A DNA stretch of 64,000 nt from NCBI RefSeq assembly GCF_900090315.1, contig NZ_FMHZ01000002.1, positions 1,218,501 through 1,282,500 on the forward strand. Reading direction: 5' to 3'. A program made the translations under genes and the position numbers. Each line of letters opens with the position of its first letter. Within the stretch, counting starts at the first letter, position 1. This document shows, in pieces, positions 8,638-17,423 of this stretch. The notes under the pieces are model-generated. The model was not told the origin of the DNA. It searched no databases and saw nothing but the letters and a program-made list of their open reading frames with translations. Source of the stretch: Micromonospora citrea (GTDB lineage: Bacteria; Actinomycetota; Actinomycetes; Mycobacteriales; Micromonosporaceae).

Positions 8638-9555
8638 TCACCAGCCGCGCTCGGCCAGGCGGTGCGGCTGCGGGATGTCGTCGACGTTGATGCCGACCAT
8701 CGCCTCGCCCAGGCCCCGGGAGACCTTCGCCAGCACGTCGGGGTCGTCGTGGAAGGTGGTGGCCTTGACGATCGCGGCGGCCCGCTGCGCCGGGTTGCCG
8801 GACTTGAAGATCCCGGAGCCGACGAACACGCCCTCGGCGCCGAGCTGCATCATCATCGCGGCGTCGGCCGGGGTGGCGATGCCACCGGCGGTGAACAGCA
8901 CCACCGGCAGCTTGCCGCTCTCGGCGACCTCCTTGACCAGCTCGTACGGCGCCTGCAGCTCCTTGGCGGCCACGTAGAGCTCGTCGGCGGGTAGGGAGCC
9001 CAGCCGGCGGATCTCCTGGCGGATCCTGCGCATGTGGGTGGTGGCGTTGGAGACGTCACCGGTGCCGGCCTCGCCCTTGGAGCGGATCATGGCCGCCCCC
9101 TCGGTGATCCGGCGCAGGGCCTCGCCGAGGTTGGTCGCCCCGCAGACGAAGGGGACGGTGAAGGCCCACTTGTCGATGTGGTTGGCGTAGTCGGCCGGGG
9201 TCAGCACCTCGGACTCGTCGATGTAGTCGACGCCGAGCGACTGGAGGATCCGGGCCTCCACGAAGTGGCCGATGCGGGCCTTGGCCATCACCGGGATGGA
9301 GACCGCGTTGATGATGCCGTCGATCATGTCGGGGTCGCTCATCCGGGACACGCCGCCCTGGGCGCGGATGTCGGCGGGCACCCGCTCCAGCGCCATCACC
9401 GCGACGGCGCCGGCGTCCTCGGCGATCTTGGCCTGCTCGGCGTTGACCACGTCCATGATCACGCCGCCCTTGAGCATCTCGGCCATGCCGCGCTTGACGC
9501 GGGCGGTGCCGGTGACAGGGTTGGCGCTGGCGTTCTGAGCGGTGGTTTCGGGCAC
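8638..9555 (-). CDS. pdxS: Pyridoxal 5'-phosphate synthase lyase subunit PdxS
   Basis: 305 aa (beta/alpha)8-barrel subunit that makes PLP from ribose 5-phosphate, glyceraldehyde 3-phosphate and ammonia supplied by PdxT. Hallmarks are present: [19 protein letters not shown] with its catalytic lysine, the second lysine in [27 protein letters not shown] and the phosphate loop [19 protein letters not shown]. It starts with GTG, with GAGGAG nine bases upstream. Its position next to pdxT and in the pimA-yebC neighbourhood matches Mycobacterium tuberculosis (Rv2606c/Rv2604c). Confidence 0.96.
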   Translation of the reverse strand: MPETTAQNASANPVTGTARVKRGMAEMLKGGVIMDVVNAEQAKIAEDAGAVAVMALERVPADIRAQGGVSRMSDPDMIDGIINAVSIPVMAKARIGHFVEARILQSLGVDYIDESEVLTPADYANHIDKWAFTVPFVCGATNLGEALRRITEGAAMIRSKGEAGTGDVSNATTHMRRIRQEIRRLGSLPADELYVAAKELQAPYELVKEVAESGKLPVVLFTAGGIATPADAAMMMQLGAEGVFVGSGIFKSGNPAQRAAAIVKATTFHDDPDVLAKVSRGLGEAMVGINVDDIPQPHRLAERGW

Positions 9556-9711
9556 GGCTGATCGCTCCTCGAACGTGCTCGGGGGGTGGCTGCGGACGAT
9601 GCTACGACCGCACCGGCGCCCGTCCGACAGCCAATCGGACCCCCGGTGGCCTGCCCTGTGGCAGCCGTCACCGGCCCGCCGCCGGCCGGCGAAGATCGCG
9701 GTCGGGCGGTG

Positions 9712-9865
9712 AGGTTCCCGGCGTCAGCCGGCGAGGTTCCCGGCGTCGACCGGCGACGTTCCCGGCGTCGACCGGCGACGTTCCCGGCGTCAGCCGGCGA
9801 CGTTCCCGGCGTCAACCGGCGACGTTCCCGGCGTCGACCGGCGACGTTCCCGGCGTCAGCCGGCG
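9712..9865. repeat. Seven tandem copies of a 22-bp unit
   Basis: The core TTCCCGGCGTC recurs at 9715, 9737, 9759, 9781, 9803, 9825 and 9847, an exact 22-base period, with the flanking dinucleotides varying (AGCCGG, GACCGG, AACCGG). The last copy contains the stop codon of the adjacent minus-strand gene, so the array looks like amplification of that gene's 3' end. It fills most of the 300-base gap before pdxS; the rest of that gap (9556-9711) holds only the pdxS upstream region. Confidence 0.9.
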
Positions 9866-10359
9866 GCGACGTCCGCCGGGACGGCGAGGGTGGGGTCGTC
9901 GACGTCGAAGTACCTCGGCCACGGCCGGCGGGCGCCCATCCGCAGCAACCGCACCAGCGGGCGCTTGCGCGCGGCGCGCGCGTCCCGGACCAGGTCGGTG
10001 TGCACCTGCCGGGCCAGGGCGAGCCGCCGGCTGGCGGCGATCACCGCCTCGCAGTCCGGGTCGGCCGGGTCCAGCTCCACGGCGCGCAGCTGGCGGGTGA
10101 GGTCGTTCTCGGCGGCCTCCCGCTCCTCCGGCTGGGCGTCCAGCGCGATCCGTGCCGCCGCGTACAGCTCGACGCCGTAGCGCCGCTCGGCCAGGACCGC
10201 CGCGGCCGCCGCGCGGCGCAGCAGGTGGGCGTCCAGGGCGCGGGCCGCCGCCTCCGCCCGGTCGTGCAGCCGGTCGACCCGGCCGGCGGTCCAGACCAGG
10301 TACGCCACGACCAGCCCGACGGCCAGCGCCCCGACCACGACCCACCACATGCCCGACAT
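9856..10359 (-). CDS. Conserved membrane-anchored coiled-coil protein of unknown function
   Basis: 167 aa from the ATG that lies two bases after the pimA stop; a second ATG seven codons upstream would overlap pimA. One N-terminal membrane helix (MWWVVVGALAVGLVVAYLVW) is followed by a long charged, alanine-rich helix (RAEAAARALDAHLLRRAAAA and beyond) and a C-terminal tail with RYFDVDD. This is a type II single-pass topology with a cytoplasmic or wall-side coiled coil. I do not recognise the family. In M. tuberculosis the equivalent slot after pimA holds a Nudix gene, so this one seems lineage-specific. Tight spacing suggests co-transcription with pimA. Confidence 0.7.
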   Translation of the reverse strand: MSGMWWVVVGALAVGLVVAYLVWTAGRVDRLHDRAEAAARALDAHLLRRAAAAAVLAERRYGVELYAAARIALDAQPEEREAAENDLTRQLRAVELDPADPDCEAVIAASRRLALARQVHTDLVRDARAARKRPLVRLLRMGARRPWPRYFDVDDPTLAVPADVAAG

Positions 10360-10361
10360 CG

Positions 10362-11522
10362 TCAGTCCAGCCCCACCCATTCGGTGTCCATGACCCGCCC
10401 GTCGGTGGCCTCGATCGCCGCCGCGTAGACCTCCAGGACCCGGCGGGCGACCACCGGCCAGTCGAAGGTGGCCACCACCTGGTCGCCGCAGGCGGTCAGC
10501 GCGGCCCGGCCGTCCGGATCGTCGAGCAGCTCGGCGAGGGCAGCACGCAGCCCGGCCGCGTCCCCGGTCGGGAAGAGCCGGCCGGCCCGGCCGCCGTCGA
10601 GCACCCGGCGGAACGCGTCGAGGTCGCTGGCGACGACGGTGGTGCCCGCCGCCAGCGCCTCGGTGAGGATCATGCCGAAGGACTCCCCGCCGGTGTTCGG
10701 CGCCACGTACAGGTGCACGCTGCGCAGCATCCGCGCCTTGTCCTCCTCGCTGACCAGCCCGAGGAAGGTCACCTGGTCGCGCAGCTCCGCCGGGAAACGC
10801 CCGAACAGATCGTCCGGGTCGCCCGGCCCCGCCACCAGCAGCCGCAGGCCGGGGCGCTGCCGGGCCAGTTCGACGAAGGCGTCACGCAGGATGGGGAAGC
10901 CCTTGCGGGCCTCGGTGAAGCGGCCGAGGAAGCCGATCGCGCCGCCCCGCCCGGGCGGGCACTCCCCCGGCCAGCCGGGCAGCGGCTCCGCGTGACTGAA
11001 CTTCGCGACGGCCACCCCGTTGGGGATCTCCACCGCGCCGCCGTCCATGTGCTCGACCTGCACCTTGCGCGCCAGCGCGCTGACCGCGATGCGGGCGGTG
11101 ATCCGCTCCAGCACGATCTGGAGCACGCCCTGCGCGGCGGCGAGCGCCCGCGACCGGGTCATCGCCGTGTGGAAGGTGGCCACCACCGGGCCGCGGGCGG
11201 AGAGCACGGCCAGCAGCGACAGGCTCAACGTCAGCGGCTCGTGGACGTGCAGCACGTCGAACTCGCCCCGGATGATCCACCGCCGCACCCGGGCCGTGGA
11301 GACCGGGCCGAACGCGATCCGCGCCACCGAGCCGTTGTACGGCAGCGGCACCGCCCGCCCCGCCGGCACCACGTACGGCGGCAGCGGGGAGTCCTCGTCG
11401 GCGGGGGCGAGCACGCTCACCTCGTGCCCGAGGCCGATGAGCGCCTCGGCGAGGTCCATGACGTGGTTCTGCACCCCGCCGGGCACGTCGAAGGAGTACG
11501 GGCACACGATGCCGATGCGCAC
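10362..11522 (-). CDS. pimA: Phosphatidylinositol alpha-mannosyltransferase PimA
   Basis: 386 aa GT-B fold, family GT4 glycosyltransferase that adds the first mannose from GDP-mannose to phosphatidylinositol at the cytoplasmic membrane. The start MRIGIVCPYSFDVPGGVQNH with its Gly-Gly-Val-Gln loop, the FHTAM segment with the catalytic-type His, the FLGRF hinge and the donor-binding ESFGMILTEALAAGT motif are all intact. It starts with GTG, preceded by GGGAGGCG, and lies 15 bases after the acyltransferase stop. It belongs to the pgsA - acyltransferase - pimA operon for PIM synthesis. Confidence 0.93.
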   Translation of the reverse strand: MRIGIVCPYSFDVPGGVQNHVMDLAEALIGLGHEVSVLAPADEDSPLPPYVVPAGRAVPLPYNGSVARIAFGPVSTARVRRWIIRGEFDVLHVHEPLTLSLSLLAVLSARGPVVATFHTAMTRSRALAAAQGVLQIVLERITARIAVSALARKVQVEHMDGGAVEIPNGVAVAKFSHAEPLPGWPGECPPGRGGAIGFLGRFTEARKGFPILRDAFVELARQRPGLRLLVAGPGDPDDLFGRFPAELRDQVTFLGLVSEEDKARMLRSVHLYVAPNTGGESFGMILTEALAAGTTVVASDLDAFRRVLDGGRAGRLFPTGDAAGLRAALAELLDDPDGRAALTACGDQVVATFDWPVVARRVLEVYAAAIEATDGRVMDTEWVGLD

Positions 11523-11537
11523 GTGTAAACGCCTCCC

Positions 11538-12470
11538 TCACGCCTGTCCGGCGGTCGGGGAGGCCTGGGTCGCGCCGTCGCCCGTGCCGCGCTGGTCCAG
11601 CCACATCCGCTGCAACATGTGCCAGTCTTCCGGATGCCGGGCGATGCCCGCCGCCAGACCGTCGGCGACCCGCTGGGTCAGCGACCGGACCCGCGCGTCG
11701 AGCGGGCCCTCCTCGGGGCCGGGCAGCGGCAGCGGGCCGGCGATCGACGCGCACGCGGCATCGTCCTCGTACCACATCGAGGCGACGTAGAGGGGCGCGC
11801 CGGTGCGCAGCGCGAGCAGGGCGGGGCCCGCCGGCATCCGCGTCCGGCCGCCGAAGAAGTCGACATCCACCCCCCGCGCGGAGAGGTCCCGGTCGGCCAG
11901 CAGCGGCACGACCGTGCCGGCCCGGACCCGGTCGACCAACACGTCGAACGCGGGCCGGTCGCCGCCGTGGGTGGGCAGGATCTCCATGCCCAGGCTCCGC
12001 CGGAAGGCGAGGAAGCGCTGGTAGACGCCCTCGGGCTTGAGCCGTTCGGCGACGGTGGTGATCGGCCAGCCGGTCGCCGCGACCCAGGCGCCGGCGGCGT
12101 CCCAGTTTCCGGCGTGCGGCAGCGCCACCACGGCGCCCCGGCCGGCGGCCACGTCGGCGGCGAGCAGCTCCTCGCCGTCGAGCCGGAAGCCGGCCAGGAT
12201 CTCCGCCCGGCTGAGCGACGGCAGCCGGAACGCCTCCAGCCAGTACCGGGCGTACGAGCGCAGCCCGCGACGGACCAGCTGGTCGAGCTCGGCCTCGGGC
12301 AGCTCGGGGCCGACCACCCGGCGCAGGTTCGCGCGCAGCCGGGCCGTACCCCCGCCGCCGCGACGGTGGGCGCGGTCGGCGCCCGCCCGGAACGCCGCGG
12401 CCGCGACGGGCCGGGGCAGCGCGCGGATCAGGCGCCACCCGGCGACGTAGCCGAGCTCGGTGAGGTTCAC
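11538..12470 (-). CDS. Phosphatidylinositol mannoside acyltransferase (PatA/HtrB family)
   Basis: 310 aa lysophospholipid-acyltransferase-like protein. The HtrB-type catalytic signature appears as ALPHAGNWDAAG (His with the neighbouring Asp), followed by ITTVAERLKPEGVYQRFL and a PVLAD-type stretch (VPLLADRDLSARG). In mycobacteria the same operon position (Rv2611c) acylates the 6-position of mannose on PIM1/PIM2, and gene order supports the same role here. The N-terminus is amphipathic rather than a clear membrane helix, as in PatA. GTG start; 43 bases separate it from pgsA upstream. Confidence 0.88.
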   Translation of the reverse strand: MNLTELGYVAGWRLIRALPRPVAAAAFRAGADRAHRRGGGGTARLRANLRRVVGPELPEAELDQLVRRGLRSYARYWLEAFRLPSLSRAEILAGFRLDGEELLAADVAAGRGAVVALPHAGNWDAAGAWVAATGWPITTVAERLKPEGVYQRFLAFRRSLGMEILPTHGGDRPAFDVLVDRVRAGTVVPLLADRDLSARGVDVDFFGGRTRMPAGPALLALRTGAPLYVASMWYEDDAACASIAGPLPLPGPEEGPLDARVRSLTQRVADGLAAGIARHPEDWHMLQRMWLDQRGTGDGATQASPTAGQA

Positions 12471-12513
12471 CGGCGCCGGCCCTGCCGCCGCGGCCGGCCG
12501 GCGCTGCCCGCGC

Positions 12514-13143
12514 TCACCCCTGCCCGCCCGGTGCGGGCGCCTGGGCCTGGCGGTGGACGTGGGCCATCCGCTGCCCGACGGTGAAGACCGAGACCGCGGC
12601 GAGCAGCCAGAGCGCGATCTCCAGCGCGGGCCCGACGCCGAGGCCGGTGAGCAGCCCGCCGACGCCGACGATGAGCAGCCGCTCGGTGCGCTCGGCGATG
12701 CCCACGTTGCAGGTCATGCCGAGCCCTTCGGCGCGGGCCTTGACGTAGGAGACCAGGCCGCCGGCGGCCAGGCAGAGCAGCGCGGCGGCGACGCCCGAGT
12801 AGTCGTGCTCGGTGGCGAGCCAGTAAGCGACGGCGCCGAAGACCGCGCTGTCGGCGATCCGGTCCATGCTCGAATCGAGGAACGCGCCGAACCGGGTCGA
12901 ACCGCCGCTCATCCGGGCCATCGTCCCGTCGAGCAGGTCGGTGAGCGCGAACACGGTCACGATGAGGGCCCCGGCGACCAGATGACCGCGGGCACCGAAG
13001 CCGAGCGCACCGACGAGCACCCCGAGGGTGCCCGCCACGGTGACCGCGTTGGGGGTTACGCCCGCTCGGAGCAGGCCGCGTGCGACCGGCTCGACGACGC
13101 GGGTCATCCCCGCGCGGGCCGTCACTTGGAAGATCTTCGCCAT
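12514..13143 (-). CDS. pgsA: Phosphatidylinositol phosphate synthase (CDP-alcohol phosphotransferase)
   Basis: 209 aa, six predicted membrane helices, with the CDP-alcohol phosphotransferase signature DLLDGTMAR followed at the right spacing by GAFLDSSMDR (D-x2-D-G-x2-A-R-x8-G-x3-D-x3-D). In this neighbourhood (Rv2612c in M. tuberculosis) the enzyme condenses CDP-diacylglycerol with inositol 3-phosphate to give phosphatidylinositol phosphate, the precursor for PimA. It is the first gene of the minus-strand PIM operon here and is divergent from the EF-G paralogue; a 16-bp palindrome lies between them. Confidence 0.9.
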   Translation of the reverse strand: MAKIFQVTARAGMTRVVEPVARGLLRAGVTPNAVTVAGTLGVLVGALGFGARGHLVAGALIVTVFALTDLLDGTMARMSGGSTRFGAFLDSSMDRIADSAVFGAVAYWLATEHDYSGVAAALLCLAAGGLVSYVKARAEGLGMTCNVGIAERTERLLIVGVGGLLTGLGVGPALEIALWLLAAVSVFTVGQRMAHVHRQAQAPAPGGQG

Positions 13144-13255
13144 GGCGGTCCCACGATAACGGTCGCCCGGTCACCGGTGGTACGGCCGGTCAGCCGACGC
13201 GCGCACGGCGGAGTCTTGTGCCGGCCCCGCATCGGGTGTGTGATCGAGCGGGGAA

Positions 13256-13271
13256 GGTGAGCCAGCTCACC
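13256..13271. promoter_or_regulatory. Palindrome between pgsA and the EF-G paralogue
   Basis: GGTGAGC-CA-GCTCACC, perfect 7-base arms with a 2-base centre, in the shared upstream region of two divergent genes. It is placed as an operator might be, but no regulator is known for it. Confidence 0.3.
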
Positions 13272-13396
13272 CACCCGCCCGTTGATTACCCGTGACCCAG
13301 CGAAGCACCGGAGGATATCGCCGCGGAACCCGCTCGGGCCGCTTCCCCGTCGCGCGCGGCGGTCGCCACCAACCACGGCTGAGGGAGGTGCGCCCC

Positions 13397-15559
13397 ATGG
13401 CGCAGAAGAGTCAGGAGAAGGGCCCCGCCGGCGGCGCGCCGGTGGTGACCGAGCCCGGCAGGATCCGCAACGTGGTGCTCGTCGGGCACTCCGGCGCGGG
13501 CAAGACGACGCTCGTCGAGGCGCTGCTCGCGGCGACCGGCACGATCGGCCGGGCCGGCGCCGTCGCCGACGGCACCACCGTCTGCGACCACGACCCGGCA
13601 GCCGTACGCCAGCAGCGCTCGGTGAGCCTGGCCTGCGCGCCACTGCTGCACGACGGGATCAAGGTCAACCTGCTCGACACCCCCGGCTACGCCGACTTCG
13701 TGGGTGAGCTGCGGGCGGGGCTGCGGGCCGCCGACGCGGCGCTGTTCGTGGTCTCCGCCGTCGACGGGATGGACGCCGCCACCGCCGCCCTCTGGGAGGA
13801 GTGCGCGGCGGTCGACATGCCCCGGGCGGTCGCCGTCTCCCGGCTGGACCATCCGCGCGCCGACTTCGACGAGGCGGTGGCGCTCTGCCAGCGGGTCTTC
13901 GGCGACAACGTGCTCCCGCTCTACCTGCCGATGCTCGGCGACGACGGGGTCTCCACGGTCGGCCTGCTCGGCCTGATCACCCGCCGGGTCTTCGACTACA
14001 CCGCCGGCCTGCCCGCCGACGTGCGCGAGCCGGACCCGGAGCACCTGCCCGCCATCGTCGAGTCCCGCAACGAACTGATCGAGGGGATCATCGCCGAGAG
14101 CGAGGACGAGACCCTCATGGACCGCTACCTCGAAGGCGAGGAGATCGGCACCGACGTCCTCGTCGACGACCTGGAGAAGGCGGTCGCCCGCGGCCACTTC
14201 CATCCGGTGGTGCCGGTCTGCGCCGAGACCGGGGTCGGGCTGGACGCCCTGCTGGAGGTGCTGACCGCCGGCTTCCCCTCCCCGCTGGAGCACGAGCTGC
14301 CGGCGGTCGCCGGGGTGGACGGCTCCCCCCGCCCGCCGCTGACCTGCGACCCGGACGGCCCGCTGGTCGCCGAGGTGGTCAAGACCACCGTCGACCGGCA
14401 CGTCGGCCGGGTCTCCCTGGTCCGGGTCTTCTCCGGCACCCTGCGCCCGGAACAGACCGTGCACGTCTCCGGGCACGGGATGGCCGAGCGCGGCCACCCC
14501 GACCACGACGCCGACGAGCGGGTCGGCCACATCTACACCCCGTTGGGCGCGAGCCTGCGCGAGGTGGGCGCCTGCGTGGCCGGCGACATCTGCGCGATCA
14601 CCAAGTCGGGCAGCGCGGAGACCGGCGACACCGTCTCCGCCAAGGACGACCCGCTGCTGATCGCCCCCTGGGAGATGCCCGAGCCGCTGCTGCCGGTCGC
14701 CGTCGTGGCGCGCAGCCGCGCCGACGAGGACGCCCTCGCCCGCAACCTGGCCCGTCTCGTCGCCGGCGACCCGACCATGCGGCTGGAGCGCAATCCGGAG
14801 ACCCACCAGCTGGTGCTCTGGTGCATGGGTGAGGCGCACGCCGACGTGGTGCTGGAACGCCTGCGCGCGGGCGGCGTGGAGCTGGACACCGAGCCGGTCC
14901 GGGTCGCGCTGCGCGAGACGCTGACCGCCCCGGCGCGCGGCCACGGCCGGCACGTCAAGCAGTCCGGCGGCCACGGCCAGTACGCCGTCTGCGACATCGA
15001 GGTCGAGCCGCTGCCGCGCGGCGCCGGCTTCGAGTTCGTCGACCGGGTGGTCGGCGGCGCGGTGCCGCACAACTACATCCCCTCCGTCGAGAAGGGCGTA
15101 CGCGCCCAGATGGAGCGCGGCCTGGTCGCCGGCCACCCGGTGGTGGACCTGCGGGTGACCCTGGTCGACGGCAAGGCCCACAGCGTCGACTCCTCCGACG
15201 CGGCCTTCCAGACCGCCGGCGCCCTCGCCCTGCGGGACGCCGCGGAGAAGGGCCAGCCGGCGCTGCTGGAGCCGGTCGACGAGGTGGTGATCCGGGTGCC
15301 CGACTCGTCCGTCGGCGCGGTGATGGGCGACCTGTCCGGGCGGCGCGGCCGGGTGCTCGGCACCGAGCCGGACGCCGGCTCCGAGGGGCGCACCCTGGTC
15401 CGCGCCGAGGTGCCCGCCACGGAGCTGCTCCGCTACGCGGTCGAGCTGCGCTCGATGACGTCGGGCACCGGCACGTTCCGCCGCCACTTCGTCCGCCACG
15501 ACCCGATGCCGGCCCACCTGGCCGACCAGGTCCGCAAGGAACACGCCGCCCGTCCCTGA
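13397..15559 (+). CDS. fusA2: EF-G-like translation GTPase (FusA2 family)
   Basis: 720 aa with all five EF-G domains: P-loop GHSGAGKT at 30-37, DTPGYADF for G3, beta-barrel domain II, then the domain IV-V region ending RRHFVRHDPMPAHLADQVRK. It differs from canonical EF-G in switch I and in G4, which reads SRLD rather than NKxD. This is the actinobacterial EF-G2 group (compare Rv0120c), which is generally not able to replace EF-G and may act on stalled or stressed ribosomes. The chosen ATG has GGGAGG eight bases upstream; a GTG 35 codons earlier lacks one. It is inserted in the otherwise minus-strand PIM/thrS neighbourhood. Confidence 0.88.
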   Translation: MAQKSQEKGPAGGAPVVTEPGRIRNVVLVGHSGAGKTTLVEALLAATGTIGRAGAVADGTTVCDHDPAAVRQQRSVSLACAPLLHDGIKVNLLDTPGYADFVGELRAGLRAADAALFVVSAVDGMDAATAALWEECAAVDMPRAVAVSRLDHPRADFDEAVALCQRVFGDNVLPLYLPMLGDDGVSTVGLLGLITRRVFDYTAGLPADVREPDPEHLPAIVESRNELIEGIIAESEDETLMDRYLEGEEIGTDVLVDDLEKAVARGHFHPVVPVCAETGVGLDALLEVLTAGFPSPLEHELPAVAGVDGSPRPPLTCDPDGPLVAEVVKTTVDRHVGRVSLVRVFSGTLRPEQTVHVSGHGMAERGHPDHDADERVGHIYTPLGASLREVGACVAGDICAITKSGSAETGDTVSAKDDPLLIAPWEMPEPLLPVAVVARSRADEDALARNLARLVAGDPTMRLERNPETHQLVLWCMGEAHADVVLERLRAGGVELDTEPVRVALRETLTAPARGHGRHVKQSGGHGQYAVCDIEVEPLPRGAGFEFVDRVVGGAVPHNYIPSVEKGVRAQMERGLVAGHPVVDLRVTLVDGKAHSVDSSDAAFQTAGALALRDAAEKGQPALLEPVDEVVIRVPDSSVGAVMGDLSGRRGRVLGTEPDAGSEGRTLVRAEVPATELLRYAVELRSMTSGTGTFRRHFVRHDPMPAHLADQVRKEHAARP

Positions 15560-15600
15560 CCCCGCGCCACCCCGGCCGACCAGGTCCGCGAGGAACGGAA
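15521..15600. repeat. Partial duplication of the fusA2 3' end
   Basis: The segment GGCCGACCAGGTCCGC-AGGAAC with following GC-rich bases occurs inside the last codons of fusA2 (from 15521) and again just after its stop (from 15573), a spacing of about 52 bases with minor changes. It is a short tandem duplication spanning the stop codon. Confidence 0.65.
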
Positions 15601-15627
15601 CCCGCCGCCCGCCCCGGCGGGCGGCGG
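15601..15627. terminator. Hairpin between convergent fusA2 and aldo/keto reductase genes
   Basis: CCCGCCGCCCGCC pairs with GGCGGGCGGCGGG around a one-to-three-base centre, between two convergent stops. It is a probable bidirectional terminator, with no T-run. Confidence 0.6.
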
Positions 15628-15628
15628 G

Positions 15629-16687
15629 TCACGGGTGGACGGCGGGGAGGATGGGGCTGGGCCAGTAGGGGCGGTCCGCCGACCGCAGCGCCGCCGCGCG
15701 GACGGCGGCGAGCTGGCGTTCCACCTCGGCGAACTGGTCCGGCGGCAGCGGGCCCCGGCGCAGGGCGGCGGCGTTCTCCTCGACCTGGGCGACGGTCCGG
15801 CAGCCGGGGATCGGAACGGTGCGGCCGCTGCGCGTCCAGATCCAGCCCAACGCGCCCTGGGCCAGGGTGCGCCCGTCGGCCGTCAGCGCGGCGCGCACGG
15901 CGGCCACCCGGCGCAGCCACTCGGGGGCCGGCCGCCCGCCGCGGAACCACTCCAGCCAGCCGGGCGCGACGCCGCGCAGGTCGTCGCGCGGCAGCGTCGA
16001 GCCGGCCGTGTACTTGCCGGTGAGCAGGCCCATCCCGAGCGGGCCCCGGACGACGCCGGCCAGGTCGTACTTGTCGCAGACGGCGAGCATCTCGGGGGCG
16101 TCCCGGAGCACCGACAGGGCGTGCTGCACGGCGGTGCCGTGCGGCGCGGCGTGGCCGAACGCGGCGGCCCGGTCGGGGCGGTCGGTGCTCCAGCCGTACG
16201 CGCGGACGAGCCCGTCGGCGACCAGTTCCTCGAGCGTGCCGATCAGCGCCTCGACCCGGGGCACCGGCAGGTCGGCCAGGTGCAGCTGGTAGAGGTCGAT
16301 GCGGTCGGTGCCCAGCCGGCGCAGCGATTCCCGCACCGCCCGCCGCAGGTACGCCGGGGAGGCGTCCGCGCCGGTGGCCTGCCGGGTCGCCTCGTCGAAG
16401 GTGTATCCCCACTTGGTGGCGATGACCGCCTCGTCCCGCCGGCCGGCGAGCGCCCGGCCCAGGATCCGCTCGGAGTGCCCCGCCCCGTAGGTGTCGGCGG
16501 TGTCGAAGAGGGTGACGCCGAGGTCGAGCGCGCACCGCACGGCCCGCACGGACTCCTCGTCGTCGACGGCACCCCAGCCCAACGGCTGGCTGCCCTCGGA
16601 CCACGGGCCACCGATCGCCCAGCACCCCATGCCGAGGGCGCTGACCTCGATGCCGCTGCGGCCCAACGTCCGCGTGGTGACTGCCAT
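15629..16687 (-). CDS. Aldo/keto reductase
   Basis: 352 aa NAD(P)H-dependent TIM-barrel oxidoreductase. It has the family pattern: strand start GRSGIEVSALGMGCWAIGG, then FDTADTYGAGHSE with the catalytic Asp and Tyr, ATKWGYTFDE with the Lys, YQLHLADLPV, and the cofactor loop IPGCRTVAQVEENAAAL near the C-terminus. Closest in style to the YhdN/GSP69-type general reductases acting on sugars or aldehydes; the substrate is unknown. It is transcribed towards fusA2 and is not part of the PIM operon even though it shares the strand. A second, more diverged aldo/keto reductase lies near 27 kb. Confidence 0.88.
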   Translation of the reverse strand: MAVTTRTLGRSGIEVSALGMGCWAIGGPWSEGSQPLGWGAVDDEESVRAVRCALDLGVTLFDTADTYGAGHSERILGRALAGRRDEAVIATKWGYTFDEATRQATGADASPAYLRRAVRESLRRLGTDRIDLYQLHLADLPVPRVEALIGTLEELVADGLVRAYGWSTDRPDRAAAFGHAAPHGTAVQHALSVLRDAPEMLAVCDKYDLAGVVRGPLGMGLLTGKYTAGSTLPRDDLRGVAPGWLEWFRGGRPAPEWLRRVAAVRAALTADGRTLAQGALGWIWTRSGRTVPIPGCRTVAQVEENAAALRRGPLPPDQFAEVERQLAAVRAAALRSADRPYWPSPILPAVHP

Positions 16688-16749
16688 CGACGCATCGTGC
16701 CACCTCCGGCGGCCCCGCGGCGCGGGGTGGCCGAAGGCGGGCCGGCGAC

Positions 16750-17289
16750 TCAGGCGGGCCAGGCGCGGGCGAGCAGTTCCCGGGTGTCGCCGAGCAGTTG
16801 CGGCAGCACCTTGGTGCGACCGATCACCGGCATGAAGTTGGCGTCCCCGCCCCAGCGGGGCACGACGTGCTGGTGCAGGTGCGCGGCGATGCCGGCGCCG
16901 GCCACGCCGCCCTGGTTCATCCCGAGGTTGAACCCGTGCGCGTTGCTGACCTTGCGGATCACCCGCATCGCGGTCTGGGTGAACGACGCCAGCTCGGCGG
17001 TCTCCGGTCCGTCGAGGTCGGTGTAGTCGGCGACGTGCCGGTAGGGGCAGACCAGCAGGTGGCCCGGGTTGTACGGGTAGAGGTTGAGCACGACGAAGAC
17101 GTGCGCGCCGCGCGCGACGACCAGGCTCTCCGCCGCCGGCAGGCCCGGGGCCAGGCAGAACGGGCAGCCGCTCTCGCGGCCGTCCTTCGGGCGGTCCCCG
17201 CCCGAGATGTAGGTCATCCGGTGCGGCGTCCAGAGCCGCTCCAGGCCGTCCGCCATGCCGCTGTCCGTGTGCCGTTCCGCCCCTGTCAC
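16750..17289 (-). CDS. HIT-family hydrolase, likely Ap4A phosphorylase
   Basis: 179 aa histidine-triad protein. The active-site triad reads HLHQHVVPRW; a CPFC pair near residue 42 and the YNPGHLLVCPYRHVADYTDL stretch are typical of the subgroup that includes Rv2613c, a diadenosine tetraphosphate phosphorylase. In M. tuberculosis that gene also sits between pgsA and thrS, so the neighbourhood supports the same role of degrading Ap4A made by aminoacyl-tRNA synthetases. GTG start. Here pgsA and thrS are each separated from it by inserted genes. Confidence 0.85.
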   Translation of the reverse strand: MTGAERHTDSGMADGLERLWTPHRMTYISGGDRPKDGRESGCPFCLAPGLPAAESLVVARGAHVFVVLNLYPYNPGHLLVCPYRHVADYTDLDGPETAELASFTQTAMRVIRKVSNAHGFNLGMNQGGVAGAGIAAHLHQHVVPRWGGDANFMPVIGRTKVLPQLLGDTRELLARAWPA

Positions 17290-17359
17290 ACGCCGATCCT
17301 ACGGACCGGCCGGACGGGCGGCGAGGCCCGCCGCCGGGAACGGCGCTGGAAGTTGTTGA

Positions 17360-17394
17360 CGAATCGATTCGTACGGATGAAACTTCCGTTCATC
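17360..17394 (+). promoter_or_regulatory. Promoter region with two inverted repeats upstream of the M15 peptidase
   Basis: A TTGACG-like -35 is immediately followed by the perfect 12-bp palindrome CGAATCGATTCG (17360-17371), then a GATGAA/TTCATC inverted repeat with a 7-base loop (17376-17394). The stretch is clearly AT-richer than its surroundings. The two palindromes are candidate regulator sites; the second could also form an RNA stem in the leader. Confidence 0.4.
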
Positions 17395-17423
17395 GATTTT
17401 CTTCCATACCGATGGAGGCCCTC

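Noticed and set aside
9712..9865. CRISPR array
   Set aside because: Units are contiguous without unique spacers; it is an ordinary tandem repeat. The same holds for the other arrays.
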